In this document: positions 7,673 through 16,598 of the stretch, one piece after another | How the letters are laid out: every line of letters starts with the position of its first letter | Numbering within the stretch: position 1 is the stretch's first letter | From: Dehalococcoidia bacterium | Lineage (GTDB): Bacteria > Chloroflexota > Dehalococcoidia > Tepidiformales > Tepidiformaceae | Length of the DNA stretch: 39,539 bases | Direction of reading: 5' to 3' | Assembly: GCA_003104995.1 (NCBI GenBank) | Contig: PQAO01000005.1 | Span: 1 to 39,539 of the forward strand | Notes under the pieces: model-generated | The model's database searches: none | What the model saw: only the letters and a program-made list of their open reading frames with translations | What the model was told of the DNA's origin: nothing | Made by a program: the position numbers and the translations under genes

Positions 7673-10600
7673 AGCCCATCTCTCCGTGGAGGTCTGCGTA
7701 CGCCGCTTCTGATGGCTCTGCAAGCACGCCCGGTGCGGTGCGTTCCACCACCGCGAGCTGCTCGTAGAAGTGCCAGCGCTCGTCTATGTCGGCCTGGGCC
7801 ATGGACATCAGCCGTTCGGCATCGTGGGGATTGGCGAGCTTCAGCATCCCGTAGCGGGCCTCCTTCGCCGCGAATTCCCGGAACGGGATCGTGGGTTTCC
7901 TGGAGTCCAGGTGGAGAGGGGCTGTACCGGACTCGTCCGTGCTTGGCTTGAAGCGGAACAATGGCCAGTAGCCACTCTGCACCGCCTCGCGCTGGTGCGA
8001 CATGGCCGTGCGCATATCAATCCCATGGGCGATGCAGTGGCTGTACGCCAGGATGATAGACGGCCCCTGGTGTGCCTCCGCCTCCGCGAAGGCTTTGATG
8101 GTCTGCGCGTTGTCCGCGCCGAGCGCCACGCTCGCCACGTACACGTTCCCGTACGCCGAGGCGATCAAGCCCAGGTCCTTCTTTCCCACGCGCTTGCCCG
8201 ATGCCGCGAATTTCGCGACTGCGGCTCGCGGGGTCGACTTTGATGCCTGCCCGCCGGTGTTGGAGTAGACCTCGGTATCGAGGACCAGGATGTTCACGTC
8301 CTTCCCGGTGGCAAGCACATGGTCCAGCCCGCCGAACCCGATGTCGTACGCCCAGCCATCGCCGCCAACGATCCAGACGCTCTTCTCCACCAGGAAGTCC
8401 GCAAGCGCGAGGAGTTCCAGGGCTGCAGGCAGCTCCTGGCGTGTCTCCAGCCACAACTTTAGCTCTTCGACGCGCGCCCGTTGCGCGGCGATGCCCCTGT
8501 CCGTCAGGTCCTGGTCCTTCAGGAGTGCCGGCGCCAGCCCTTCGGGAAGGTGACCGGCGAGGCCGTGCAGGAGGTGCTGGGCCAGCGCCGTCTGCTGGTC
8601 GAGTGCCAGCCGCATCCCCAGGCCGAACTCGGCGTTGTCCTCGAAGAGCGAGTTGGACCACGCCGGGCCGCGCCCGTCCGCTCCGGCCGACCAGGGTGTT
8701 GTTGGCAGATTGCCGCCATAGATCGATGAGCAGCCGGTTGCGTTCGCGACGAGCAGGCGGTCGCCGAACATCTGTGTCAGCAGCTTCAAGTAGGGGGTCT
8801 CGCCGCAGCCCGCGCACGCTCCCGAAAACTCGAACAGCGGCTCGATCATCTGGGAGCCCTTGATCGTGTCGGTCCGCGTTTCGCTCCGCGCCGGCGCCGG
8901 GATGCGGCTGAAGAACGCGAAGCTCTCGCGCTCGGCCTCCAGGTGTTCCGCGCGCGGTTCCATGTTGATGGACTTGTGCTTCAGTATCGACTTGTCCCGG
9001 GCGGGGCACACGTCCACACAGATGCCGCACCCCGTGCAATCGTCAGGCGCCACCTGGATGGTCATCACGGTGCCCGGGTGGTCGTGGCCGCTCCACTCCC
9101 GATGGCGGTAGCCGCCCGGCGCCTCCGCGAGTTCCGTTGGCTCGAACACCTTCATGCGGATGGCCGCATGCGGGCAGACCAGTGCGCACTTCGCGCATTC
9201 GATGCAGATCGTCGGGTCCCAGATGGGGATTTCGCTTGCTATCCCGCGCTTCTCCCAGCGGGCCGTGCCGGTTGGGAAGGTCCCGTCCACCGGCATCGCA
9301 CTGACCGGCAGCAAGTCCCCCTTGCCCGCGATCAGCATCGCGGTGATCCGCTGGACGAAGTCCGGCGCCTCGGTCGGGACGACGGGCGGGCGGCTCCGGC
9401 CTTCCGGAACCCGCCCGGCGAGTGGCACCTCTCGGAGACCGGCGAGGGCGGCATCGATCGCGGCGAAGTTCCGCTCGATGACCCGCTCGCCCCGGCTGTG
9501 ATAGCTCTTGCGGACGGCTGCCTTGATCTCGGCGATCGCCTCATCCGCCGGCAGTACGCCCGAAATCGCGAAGAAGCAGGTTTGGAGCACCGTGTTGATC
9601 CGGCTGCCAAGCCCGGCGTCGCTCGCCACCCGCGACGCATCGACGACGAAGAAGCGGATGTTCTTTGCGATCAGCTCCTGCTGCAGTTCGGCGTTGAGGT
9701 GTTCCCACACCTCCTCCGGGCCGTGGGGGCTGTTCAGCAGGAATGTAGCCCCGTCTTCCGCAAGTTCGAGGACATCGAACTCGTCCAGCAGGTGGGGCTG
9801 GTGGCAGGCAACGAAGGTCGCCCGACGGATCAGATACGTCGACCGAATCGGCGCGGGGCTGAAGCGCAGGTGGGAAACGGTGGTCGCCCCGGCCTTTTTC
9901 GAGTCGTACACGAAGTAACCCTGGGCGTGCAGCGGCGTTTGCTCTCCGATGATCTTCACGGTGTTCTTGTTGGCGCCGACGGTGCCGTCGCTGCCGAGCC
10001 CATAGAACACCGCGCGGACCGTCTCTGGCGGTTCGGCGTGCCAATCCGGGGTATAGGCGATGCTCGTGTGCGAAACGTCATCGACGATCCCGGCGGTGAA
10101 GTGGTTCTTCGGTTGGGGCTTCGCCAGCTCTGCGAACACCCCGGCCACCATTGCAGGCGTGAACTCCTTCGAAGCCAGCCCGTATCGTCCACCCACGACC
10201 TTTGGGAACCGGCCGAGACCACCAGCGCCCCCCGGCTCTTCGGCCAGCGCGGTTACCACGTCCTGGTAGAGCGGCTCTCCGGGCGCTCCCGGCTCCTTGG
10301 TCCGGTCGAGCACACCGATGGTTTCAACGGTTGGCGGAAGTGCCGCGACAAACGCCTCACCGTCGAACGGACGGTAGAGCCGGACCTTTACCATTCCGAC
10401 CTTCTCGCCCCGGTCCAGCAGGGCTTCAACCGCCTCTTCGGCCGCCCCGCAGCCGGAGCCCATGAGGACGACCACTCGTGTCGCGTCGGGTGCACCAACG
10501 TACTCGAACGGCCGGTAGTGGCGCCCCGTCGCGGCGGCGAACTGGTCCATGGTCTCGCTCACGATGCCTGGGACTGCCTCGTAGAACGGGTTGCAGGCTT

Positions 10601-11288
10601 CCCGGGCCTGGAAGAAGACATCCGGGTTCTGCGCCGACCCCCGCAGGACCGGCCGGTCGGGCGTCAGTCCGCGCTTGCGGTGCTCCCGCACGAGCCGCTC
10701 GTCGATCAGCGTGTGTAGCACCTTGTCGTCCATCCGCGAGATCTTGTTCAGCTCGTGCGAGGTCCGGAAGCCATCGAAGAAGTGCAGGAATGGCACGCGC
10801 GACTTGAGCGTGGCGGCCGTCGAGATCAGTGCGAAGTCGTGCGCTTCCTGGACCGACGACGCGCAGAGCATCGCCCAGCCCGTAGTGCGGACTGCCATCA
10901 CGTCGCTGTGGTCGCCGAAGATCGAGAGCGCGTGGGTCGCCACCGTCCGGGCGGCGACGTGGATCACGGCTGAGGTCAGTTCGCCCGCGATCTTGAACAT
11001 GTTGGGCATCATCAAGAGCAGGCCCTGGGACGCGGTGAAGGTGGTAGTGAGCGCCCCCGTTTGGAGCGCGCCGTGCATGGCGCCCGCCACGCCGCCTTCG
11101 CTCTGCATCTGCACCACCCGCGGCACGGTCCCCCAGAGGTTTGCCTTGCCCTCCACCGCCCACGCGTCGGCGAGCTCTGCCATTGGCGAGGAAGGCGTGA
11201 TCGGATAGATGGCGATGACTTCCGTGGCCCGGTAGGCCACGTCGGCCGCCGCCTCGTTCCCGTCGACCGTGATGGTCTCAGCGTTCAC
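7665..11288 (-). CDS. nifJ: Pyruvate:ferredoxin (flavodoxin) oxidoreductase, NifJ
   Basis: A 1207-residue single-chain PFOR, which oxidatively decarboxylates pyruvate to acetyl-CoA and CO2, passing electrons to ferredoxin or flavodoxin (reversible). Domain order is complete. The N-terminal pyrimidine-binding domain contains YPITPSSPMAE (about 28-38). Next are the transketolase-C-like domain and the gamma domain with GLGSDGTVGANKN. Two 4Fe-4S motifs begin at Cys695 (CIECAKCALVCP) and Cys751 (CTGCGICVDVCP). The C-terminal TPP domain has GCGETPYLKL, GDGWAYDIGFGG from residue 976 and DTEVYSNTGGQASKSTP. Start GTG with GAGGAG seven bases upstream. It is the first gene of a two-gene unit with the coupled FMN protein. 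Its presence points to ferredoxin-based anaerobic or microaerobic metabolism. Confidence 0.96.
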   Translation of the reverse strand: MNAETITVDGNEAAADVAYRATEVIAIYPITPSSPMAELADAWAVEGKANLWGTVPRVVQMQSEGGVAGAMHGALQTGALTTTFTASQGLLLMMPNMFKIAGELTSAVIHVAARTVATHALSIFGDHSDVMAVRTTGWAMLCASSVQEAHDFALISTAATLKSRVPFLHFFDGFRTSHELNKISRMDDKVLHTLIDERLVREHRKRGLTPDRPVLRGSAQNPDVFFQAREACNPFYEAVPGIVSETMDQFAAATGRHYRPFEYVGAPDATRVVVLMGSGCGAAEEAVEALLDRGEKVGMVKVRLYRPFDGEAFVAALPPTVETIGVLDRTKEPGAPGEPLYQDVVTALAEEPGGAGGLGRFPKVVGGRYGLASKEFTPAMVAGVFAELAKPQPKNHFTAGIVDDVSHTSIAYTPDWHAEPPETVRAVFYGLGSDGTVGANKNTVKIIGEQTPLHAQGYFVYDSKKAGATTVSHLRFSPAPIRSTYLIRRATFVACHQPHLLDEFDVLELAEDGATFLLNSPHGPEEVWEHLNAELQQELIAKNIRFFVVDASRVASDAGLGSRINTVLQTCFFAISGVLPADEAIAEIKAAVRKSYHSRGERVIERNFAAIDAALAGLREVPLAGRVPEGRSRPPVVPTEAPDFVQRITAMLIAGKGDLLPVSAMPVDGTFPTGTARWEKRGIASEIPIWDPTICIECAKCALVCPHAAIRMKVFEPTELAEAPGGYRHREWSGHDHPGTVMTIQVAPDDCTGCGICVDVCPARDKSILKHKSINMEPRAEHLEAERESFAFFSRIPAPARSETRTDTIKGSQMIEPLFEFSGACAGCGETPYLKLLTQMFGDRLLVANATGCSSIYGGNLPTTPWSAGADGRGPAWSNSLFEDNAEFGLGMRLALDQQTALAQHLLHGLAGHLPEGLAPALLKDQDLTDRGIAAQRARVEELKLWLETRQELPAALELLALADFLVEKSVWIVGGDGWAYDIGFGGLDHVLATGKDVNILVLDTEVYSNTGGQASKSTPRAAVAKFAASGKRVGKKDLGLIASAYGNVYVASVALGADNAQTIKAFAEAEAHQGPSIILAYSHCIAHGIDMRTAMSHQREAVQSGYWPLFRFKPSTDESGTAPLHLDSRKPTIPFREFAAKEARYGMLKLANPHDAERLMSMAQADIDERWHFYEQLAVVERTAPGVLAEPSEAAYADLHGEMGYD

Positions 11289-11504
11289 TCAGCGCTCCTC
11301 GTTTCTGAAGTGGCTGCCCTCCGGACCGCATGAGAGGTCCTTCAAGGCTGCCTGTTCAGCCTAACGATGCCCGCAACCGGTGGCGACGTCCGATGAGCGC
11401 GATTTCGCAGGTCTCCTGGCTCCCAAACCGGTTCTGGGCCGTGTGGGCCTGGAGTCGATGGGACGTTATCGCTCCTGTGGCAGACTGGCTCACACAGATC
11501 GCCC

Positions 11505-11520
11505 GAAGGAGCACTCCTTC
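11505..11520 (+). promoter_or_regulatory. Hairpin enclosing the ACR3 ribosome-binding site
   Basis: GAAGGAG and CTCCTTC, separated by two bases, are exact reverse complements (practically a 6-bp stem with a GCAC loop). The AAGGAG half is the ribosome site for the GTG at 11522. In mRNA the site would be paired, so initiation may depend on unfolding. Confidence 0.45.
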
Positions 11521-11521
11521 C

Positions 11522-12622
11522 GTGCACCAAACATCCACGCACCCCGGCGAGTTCGAAAGCTCGGTCCTCCGCCAGCTCTCGACCCTCGACCGCTTCCTCC
11601 CCGTCTGGATTGGGCTGGCCATGGTCACCGGCCTCGCGCTCGGGGGTATCTTCCCGGACCTCAACGACCAACTCGACCGTGTGAAGATCGACCAGACATC
11701 GCTCCCGATTGCGATCGGGCTCCTCGGGATGATGTACCCGGTGCTCGCGAAGGTGCGCTACGACCGCCTCCACGACGTCACGACCGACAAGCCGCTGGTC
11801 GTGTCGTCCCTGCTGTTGAACTGGATCGTGGGGCCCGCCCTGATGTTCGCCCTCGCCTGGATCTTCCTCCCGGACCTGCCCGAGTTCCGGACCGGGATCA
11901 TCCTCGTCGGCCTGGCGCGCTGCATCGCTATGGTGCTCATCTGGAACTCGCTCGCCTGCGGCGATACCGAAGCCGCCGCCGTCCTCGTCGTGCTCAACTC
12001 CGTGTTCCAGGTCGCGGCCTACGCGCTACTCGGCTACTTCTACCTCGAAACGCTGCCCGGGTGGCTCGGGCTCGAACAGACCGCGATCGACTTCGTCCTC
12101 TGGGATATCGCGAAGTCGGTCCTGATCTTCCTGGGCGTGCCACTCGTCCTGGGGGCGTTGACCAGCATCATCGGACGGCGGAAAAAGGGCGATGCCTGGT
12201 ACGAACAGCAGTTCCTGCCCCGGATCGGCCCCTGGGCTCTCTACAGCCTGCTCTTCACCATCGTCGTGTTGTTCGCCATCCAGGGCGACGCGATCACCTC
12301 CCAACCGCTCGATGTCGCGCGCATCGCACTACCGTTCATCGCCTACTTTGGCCTGATGTGGACGGTATCGTTCGCCTGGGGACGCGCCCAGGGGCTGCCT
12401 TATCCGAAAACTGCGACGCTCGCGTTCACAGCAGCGGGCAACAACTTCGAGCTGGCGATTGCAGTCGCCATCGGGACATTCGGTGTGACGTCCGGGCAGG
12501 CGCTCGCGGGTGTCGTGGGCCCGCTTATCGAAGTGCCGGCGCTGGTTGCGCTGGTGTACGTGGCCCTCTGGGCGAGGAAACGGTTCTTCGCCGAACCCAT
12601 CGCGCCGGTTGCCATACCCTGA
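11522..12622 (+). CDS. ACR3-family arsenite efflux transporter
   Basis: A 366-residue polytopic membrane protein of the bile/arsenite/riboflavin transporter superfamily, ACR3 branch, which exports As(III) using the proton gradient. About ten hydrophobic segments are visible. The diagnostic ARCIAMVLIWNSLACGD holds the conserved Cys134 used for arsenite, and FTAAGNNFELAIAVAIG holds the conserved Asn-Glu of a later helix. The upstream frame opens at 11330, but the ACR3-like start region and an AAGGAG motif support the GTG at 11522. It is divergent from nifJ and converges with the GTPase gene (15-base gap). No arsR, arsC or arsM is beside it, so regulation must come from elsewhere or from the leader hairpin. 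Confidence 0.92.
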   Translation: MHQTSTHPGEFESSVLRQLSTLDRFLPVWIGLAMVTGLALGGIFPDLNDQLDRVKIDQTSLPIAIGLLGMMYPVLAKVRYDRLHDVTTDKPLVVSSLLLNWIVGPALMFALAWIFLPDLPEFRTGIILVGLARCIAMVLIWNSLACGDTEAAAVLVVLNSVFQVAAYALLGYFYLETLPGWLGLEQTAIDFVLWDIAKSVLIFLGVPLVLGALTSIIGRRKKGDAWYEQQFLPRIGPWALYSLLFTIVVLFAIQGDAITSQPLDVARIALPFIAYFGLMWTVSFAWGRAQGLPYPKTATLAFTAAGNNFELAIAVAIGTFGVTSGQALAGVVGPLIEVPALVALVYVALWARKRFFAEPIAPVAIP

Positions 12623-12637
12623 GGCCCTCCGGCCGTT

Positions 12638-13966
12638 TCAGTCGCTGCCGCTGATGGCGGCTTCAATCAGTCCCTGCAACGCCGGCTGCCCCACCTCCTC
12701 GAACCGGTAGCGCGCCCGGACCACCGGTTTCGAGACACCCGTCAGTGCCGCGAGGTCCAGCGGCGTGCCCGACACCACAACTTCGGCCACTGACGCCTCG
12801 ATCGTGTCGCGCAATGCTGCCACTTGCTCCGGACCGTAGCCTACGGCTGGCAGGACGAGCCCGATGTGTGGGTAGGTCGCATAGACCTCGAGGATGGAGG
12901 GCGGCGCACTCGCTCGCGGGTCGACGATCTCCCCGGCGCCGCCATCTCGCGCCGCGACATAACCCGCGCCGAATGCCATTCCCCCGTGGGTGATCGTCGG
13001 CCCGTCGTCCACCACCAGCACGCGCTTGCCGCGGACAGCCTCCGGGTCATCGAGCTGGATCGGCAGCGCCCCGTGGATCACGCGCGCGCCGGGGTTCAAG
13101 CGCCGCGCCGCCTCTTTCGCCGCAGCGACCTGGTCGGCTGTGGCCACGTTCACTTTGTTGATGACGATGATGTCCGCCATCCGGAGCACTGCCTCGCCGG
13201 GGTGATACGCCTCGGCCTGGTCCGCCCGGAGCGCATCGAGGACCGCGATGTGGAGCGTGGGCTGGAAGAAGGGGAAATCGTTGTTGCCGCCGTCCCAGAT
13301 GATGACGTCAGCTTCGGCTTCGGCGTCCTTGAGGATGTCGCTGTAGTCGACCCCCGCGAAGACAACAAGGCCCGCGGCCACATGCGCCTCGTACTCCTCC
13401 CGTTCTTCGGCCGTGCATTCGGCCGCGGCGATGTCTGCCTCCGAACCGAACCGCTGCACCCCCTGCCGTTCGAGGTCGCCGTACGGCATGGGGTGGCGCA
13501 CCAGGACAACCCGCCGGCCTTGCTCAACGAGCATGCGCGCGATCCAATGTGACAACGGAGACTTGCCGGACCCGGTCCGGGCGGCCGTCACCGCCACCAC
13601 CGGCACCGATGCGCGAAGGTACGTACGCTCGGGCCCCAGCAGCTCGAAGTCCGCGCCGGCAGCGAGTGCCCGCGAGGCCAAATGCATCACATTGGCGTGG
13701 GTCACGTCGCTGTAGGCGAAGACCACGCGCTCGACGCCATCCGCCTTGCAGAGCGCTTCGAGGTCCGCCTCGTCTTCGATGGGGATGCCCCCCGGATACA
13801 GCGGGCCGGCAAGCGACGCGGGATACCGGCGGTCCGCGATCCCCGGGATCTGGGCAGCCGTGAACGCGACGACCTCGGTTGCCGGATCGTCACGGTAGAC
13901 CACGTTGAAGTTGTGGAAGTCGCGCCCGGCGGCCCCCAGGATGATCGTCCGGACGCGAGTGCTCAT
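12638..13966 (-). CDS. Cyclic 2,3-diphosphoglycerate synthetase-like GTPase (COG2403 type)
   Basis: A 442-residue P-loop NTPase. The N-terminal part has VRTIILGAAGRDFHNFN and CoA-binding-like Rossmann features (VVAFTAAQIPGI, ADRRYP). The central P-loop TAARTGSGKS (127-136) is followed by DVIIWDGGNNDFPF and the guanine-type motif INKVN. This arrangement matches the family named after archaeal cyclic 2,3-diphosphoglycerate synthetase. In bacteria the family's true reaction is generally not established, so that name should not be taken literally. The ATG at 13966 has GGGAG eight bases upstream and overlaps the TGA of carbamate kinase (ATGA), giving translational coupling. A TTG at 13981 is an alternative start. 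Co-transcription with carbamate kinase suggests a role in carbamoyl-phosphate or acyl-phosphate metabolism (inference). Confidence 0.82.
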   Translation of the reverse strand: MSTRVRTIILGAAGRDFHNFNVVYRDDPATEVVAFTAAQIPGIADRRYPASLAGPLYPGGIPIEDEADLEALCKADGVERVVFAYSDVTHANVMHLASRALAAGADFELLGPERTYLRASVPVVAVTAARTGSGKSPLSHWIARMLVEQGRRVVLVRHPMPYGDLERQGVQRFGSEADIAAAECTAEEREEYEAHVAAGLVVFAGVDYSDILKDAEAEADVIIWDGGNNDFPFFQPTLHIAVLDALRADQAEAYHPGEAVLRMADIIVINKVNVATADQVAAAKEAARRLNPGARVIHGALPIQLDDPEAVRGKRVLVVDDGPTITHGGMAFGAGYVAARDGGAGEIVDPRASAPPSILEVYATYPHIGLVLPAVGYGPEQVAALRDTIEASVAEVVVSGTPLDLAALTGVSKPVVRARYRFEEVGQPALQGLIEAAISGSD

Positions 13967-14901
13967 GGTGTTGGCTCCCAAAAAGTGATGCCCGGTGCCT
14001 CCAGCGAAATCCGGGTCCCGGCTTCTCCCGCAAGGATGGCAGAGGCGGCTTCGAGCGCGCCAATCGCGGCGGTCCGTCCCGTCGCTTCGGCGAATCGTAC
14101 CGCTGCCTCAACCTTGGGCCCCATCGAACCGGGAGCGAACTCGTAGCGGCCCACGGCTGCGGGGTTCGCCATGCGGATCGCCCGGCTCCCCGGGTCGCCC
14201 CAGCGCTCCTCCACGGCAGCCACGTCGGTCAGGAGCAGTAGCGCATCCGCGTTGAGCTCCTTCGCAAGCAGGCTCGCCGTCAGGTCTTTGTCGATGACTG
14301 CCTCGACGCCGGTGAGCCGGCCCGAGGGTTGGCGGACTATGGGCACCCCGCCGCCCCCGGCCGAAATAGTGACGACCCCGGCTGCGAGTAGCGCCCGGAT
14401 CGCGTCGATCTCCATGATCGCTACCGGTTCAGGCGACGGCACGACCCGCCGTCCCCGTTCGCCTTCGAACGCGAACGCCCAGCCGTTTTCGGCCGCGAGC
14501 AGGGCGCATTCTTCGCGCGTGTAGAAGGGCCCGATGGGCTTCGCCGGGTGCTGGAACGCAGGGTCCTGCCCGTCAACGAGTACCTGCCCGAGCACGGTCG
14601 TCACGGGCCGCCCAGGCAGCTCGTTCCGCAGGGCCAGTTCGAGCAGGTACCCCACCATCCCCTGCGACTCGGCTCCCAGGATGTCGAGCGGATACGCAGC
14701 CGCCCAGCCCGTTGAGCCGCTTTCGAGGGCAAGTAGCCCCACCTGTGGGCCATTACCGTGCGTCACCACCAGCGAATGCTCACGCGCGAGGGACGCAAGC
14801 GCGGAGCCTGCGGTGCGGGCGTTTCGCTCCTGCACATCACGACCGAGCGTTTCGCCGCGCCGCAACAGCGCGTTTCCCCCCACCGCCGCGACGACTAGCA
14901 T
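13963..14901 (-). CDS. arcC: Carbamate kinase
   Basis: A 312-residue amino-acid-kinase-fold enzyme of the normal carbamate kinase length. It transfers phosphate between carbamoyl phosphate and ADP, making ATP in fermentative arginine, citrulline, allantoin or purine breakdown. Motifs include VVAAVGGNALL at the N-terminus, VVTHGNGPQVGLL, GPFYTREE, TISAGGGGVPIV, EAVIDKDLTASLLA and the C-terminal GSMGPKVEAAVRF lysine region. The frame is open far upstream (to 15372), but that part is antisense-like shadow of the VOC gene; homology begins at the ATG at 14901. It has only a weak ribosome site, 41 bases after the VOC stop. No arginine deiminase or carbamoyltransferase is in the window, so the carbamoyl phosphate source is unknown. 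Confidence 0.9.
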   Translation of the reverse strand: MLVVAAVGGNALLRRGETLGRDVQERNARTAGSALASLAREHSLVVTHGNGPQVGLLALESGSTGWAAAYPLDILGAESQGMVGYLLELALRNELPGRPVTTVLGQVLVDGQDPAFQHPAKPIGPFYTREECALLAAENGWAFAFEGERGRRVVPSPEPVAIMEIDAIRALLAAGVVTISAGGGGVPIVRQPSGRLTGVEAVIDKDLTASLLAKELNADALLLLTDVAAVEERWGDPGSRAIRMANPAAVGRYEFAPGSMGPKVEAAVRFAEATGRTAAIGALEAASAILAGEAGTRISLEAPGITFWEPTP

Positions 14902-14942
14902 CGCGCGTACTCGCTGCCACGGGGAAGGGGCCCGGTGTTCAA

Positions 14943-15413
14943 TCAGGGCCTCGGGACATCGGTTTCCCCAAACCCTGGCGTGTGGACGCGCACGCCGGGA
15001 GTCCGGAATGGCACGAACTCCGTGAGCACGCCGTGGATATCCTGGGGGTAGAAGAAGGCCGCGCCCGCCTTCGGCCCGAGGTCCACCCGCCGCAGCCCCT
15101 GGTCGCTCAACCGCCTGGCTTCTACCTCCACATCGTCCACCGCATATCCGATGTGGTGGAGCCCCGGCCCGCGCTTCGCCAGGAACCTGGCAGCGCCGCT
15201 GGTGGTGTCCTGGGGCACGATGATTTCGATAACCGTGTCGCCCTCCCCCACCTGTAAGAAATAGTTGATGGTGCGCTCGGGAGCAAAATAACTGCCCGTT
15301 TCGCCGGCGCCCTTCCAATCGGCGATGGGGAAGCCGAGCTTGCCCAGCAGCACCTCTCGCGCCTGTTCCCACGATGGGGAGACGAGCCCAATGTGGTCGA
15401 TGCGACGAATCAC
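14943..15413 (-). CDS. VOC-family protein, methylmalonyl-CoA epimerase-like
   Basis: A 156-residue vicinal-oxygen-chelate protein with two beta-alpha-beta-beta-beta modules. Candidate metal ligands are His7 (IDHIGL), Glu in TVIEIIVP, His in GLHHIGYAVDD and Glu in GVLTEFVPF, the pattern of methylmalonyl-CoA epimerases and related glyoxalases. It would epimerise a 2-acyl-CoA or act on a related small substrate with a divalent metal. The GTG start is preceded by GGAGGGG. It is the first gene of a three-gene minus-strand unit with carbamate kinase and the GTPase. No methylmalonyl-CoA mutase is in this window, so the exact substrate stays open. Confidence 0.78.
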   Translation of the reverse strand: MIRRIDHIGLVSPSWEQAREVLLGKLGFPIADWKGAGETGSYFAPERTINYFLQVGEGDTVIEIIVPQDTTSGAARFLAKRGPGLHHIGYAVDDVEVEARRLSDQGLRRVDLGPKAGAAFFYPQDIHGVLTEFVPFRTPGVRVHTPGFGETDVPRP

Positions 15414-15530
15414 CGCGGCCCCTCCAGTTTGGTGGAGGCGAGCCTAGACAAGTACGGCCCCCGCGTCGACCGGGTTCACAGCGCGCGCGGAACCCGATAG
15501 GCTCGCCGGGCGTACTGAGGAGGTTCGAAC

Positions 15531-16349
15531 ATGCCGACTGTGCCAGCCCGGGCCCACGTCATTTGCGGGGGCTTCCCTCCCGGCCAGCCTGCCGGCCACG
15601 ACCACGACTACGCCCGCCTGCGGCTCCTCGAACTGCTCGGCGAGCAGGAGATCAAGGCATCGACGGCCAATGACTTCATCGATGTCGAACGCTGGCTGCC
15701 GATCAGCCGGCTGCTCATCACCTACGTGGCCGGGCCGTACCCGGGGCCGGACCAGGACCGCGCGATTCGTTCGTGGATCAACGCCGGCGGGAAGTGGCTC
15801 GGACTCCACGGGACCACCGGGGGCCGGGCGGTGCGCACCGATGGAGAAGACCGCCGCCGGGCCATGGTCCGGCTCGAACACCACGACACGCTCGGCGGCT
15901 TCTTTCTCAACCATCCGCCGGTCCGCAGGTTCCAGGTGAAGGTCCACAGTTCGAACGACAAGCTCACCGACGGCTTGCCCGAGACGTTCGAGACCATCGA
16001 CGAACCGTACATGGTCGAGTCGAGCGACCCGAACGCGCGCGTGCTCCTGACGGCCGAGCTCGGTCCCGACAACTCCCCGCGCGGGTTTGGGTTCCAGTAC
16101 GAAGCGGACACGGCCCTGCTTCCGGACGGCAAGACACGGGTGATGGGCTACACACGGGAGTTGGGTGAAGGGGGCGTGACCTACATCGCGCTCGGCCATT
16201 GCCACACGCCTTCGACCAACAGCCAGCCATTTGTCGATGCAAGCGTGGATCCCGAAGGGAAGACGCCGCCCGTTCTCCGGACGACGTGGGAGACGACTGC
16301 GTATACGACCCTCCTGCGAAACAGCATGGTCTGGGGCATGGGTGGCTAA
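15531..16349 (+). CDS. ThuA-like domain protein
   Basis: A 272-residue protein with a ThuA-like (class-I glutamine amidotransferase-related) fold. The recognisable features are AHVICGGFPPGQPAGHDHDY near the start, RLLITYVAGPYPG, WINAGGKWLGLHGTTGG, FFLNHPPVRRFQVKV, the DEPYMVE segment and the C-terminal TYIALGHCHTP. ThuA was named for trehalose utilisation in rhizobia, but the family also includes sugar-degradation and uncharacterised proteins, so the nearby trehalose genes may be coincidental. The ATG has a GAGGAGG ribosome site 9-10 bases upstream. It is divergent from the VOC-carbamate kinase operon. No signal peptide is seen. The biochemical role is unknown. Confidence 0.75.
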   Translation: MPTVPARAHVICGGFPPGQPAGHDHDYARLRLLELLGEQEIKASTANDFIDVERWLPISRLLITYVAGPYPGPDQDRAIRSWINAGGKWLGLHGTTGGRAVRTDGEDRRRAMVRLEHHDTLGGFFLNHPPVRRFQVKVHSSNDKLTDGLPETFETIDEPYMVESSDPNARVLLTAELGPDNSPRGFGFQYEADTALLPDGKTRVMGYTRELGEGGVTYIALGHCHTPSTNSQPFVDASVDPEGKTPPVLRTTWETTAYTTLLRNSMVWGMGG

Positions 16350-16402
16350 AGAGGAGGACCTCGCCGCTGTTCCCCGGGTGGCCGCGCTGTTTGCCATGCC
16401 AT

Positions 16403-16419
16403 CCGGGGCCCGGCCCCGG
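16403..16419 (+). terminator. GC-only hairpin after the ThuA-like gene
   Basis: CCGGGGCC and GGCCCCGG are exact reverse complements separated by one base, about 55 bases after the ThuA-like stop. There is no T-run, so termination is only a guess. The rest of 16350-16598 shows no convincing gene. Confidence 0.25.
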
Positions 16420-16598
16420 GTGCCGCTGCTGGGGATGGTGGTAAGATGCAGGCCTGTGCGCGCACCGAGGGAGACGAACCTGGCGATACGGCGGGGCCAC
16501 CCTGCCGTGGCTCAAGAAGACCGGGGGGCAAGGCATCCCGGCCTGGCCGGAGCTCGGGACGATCGCCGCGGCCGCGCGAAGCTGTTCGTGGAGTCGCG

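Noticed and set aside
8943..10718. 591-codon plus-strand frame inside nifJ
   Set aside because: Entirely antisense to well-matched PFOR domains; the composition is typical of shadow frames.
16446..16598. Upstream extension of GlgX
   Set aside because: Low-complexity Gly/Arg/Pro sequence with no CBM48 similarity; the ATG at 16599 fits the family start.
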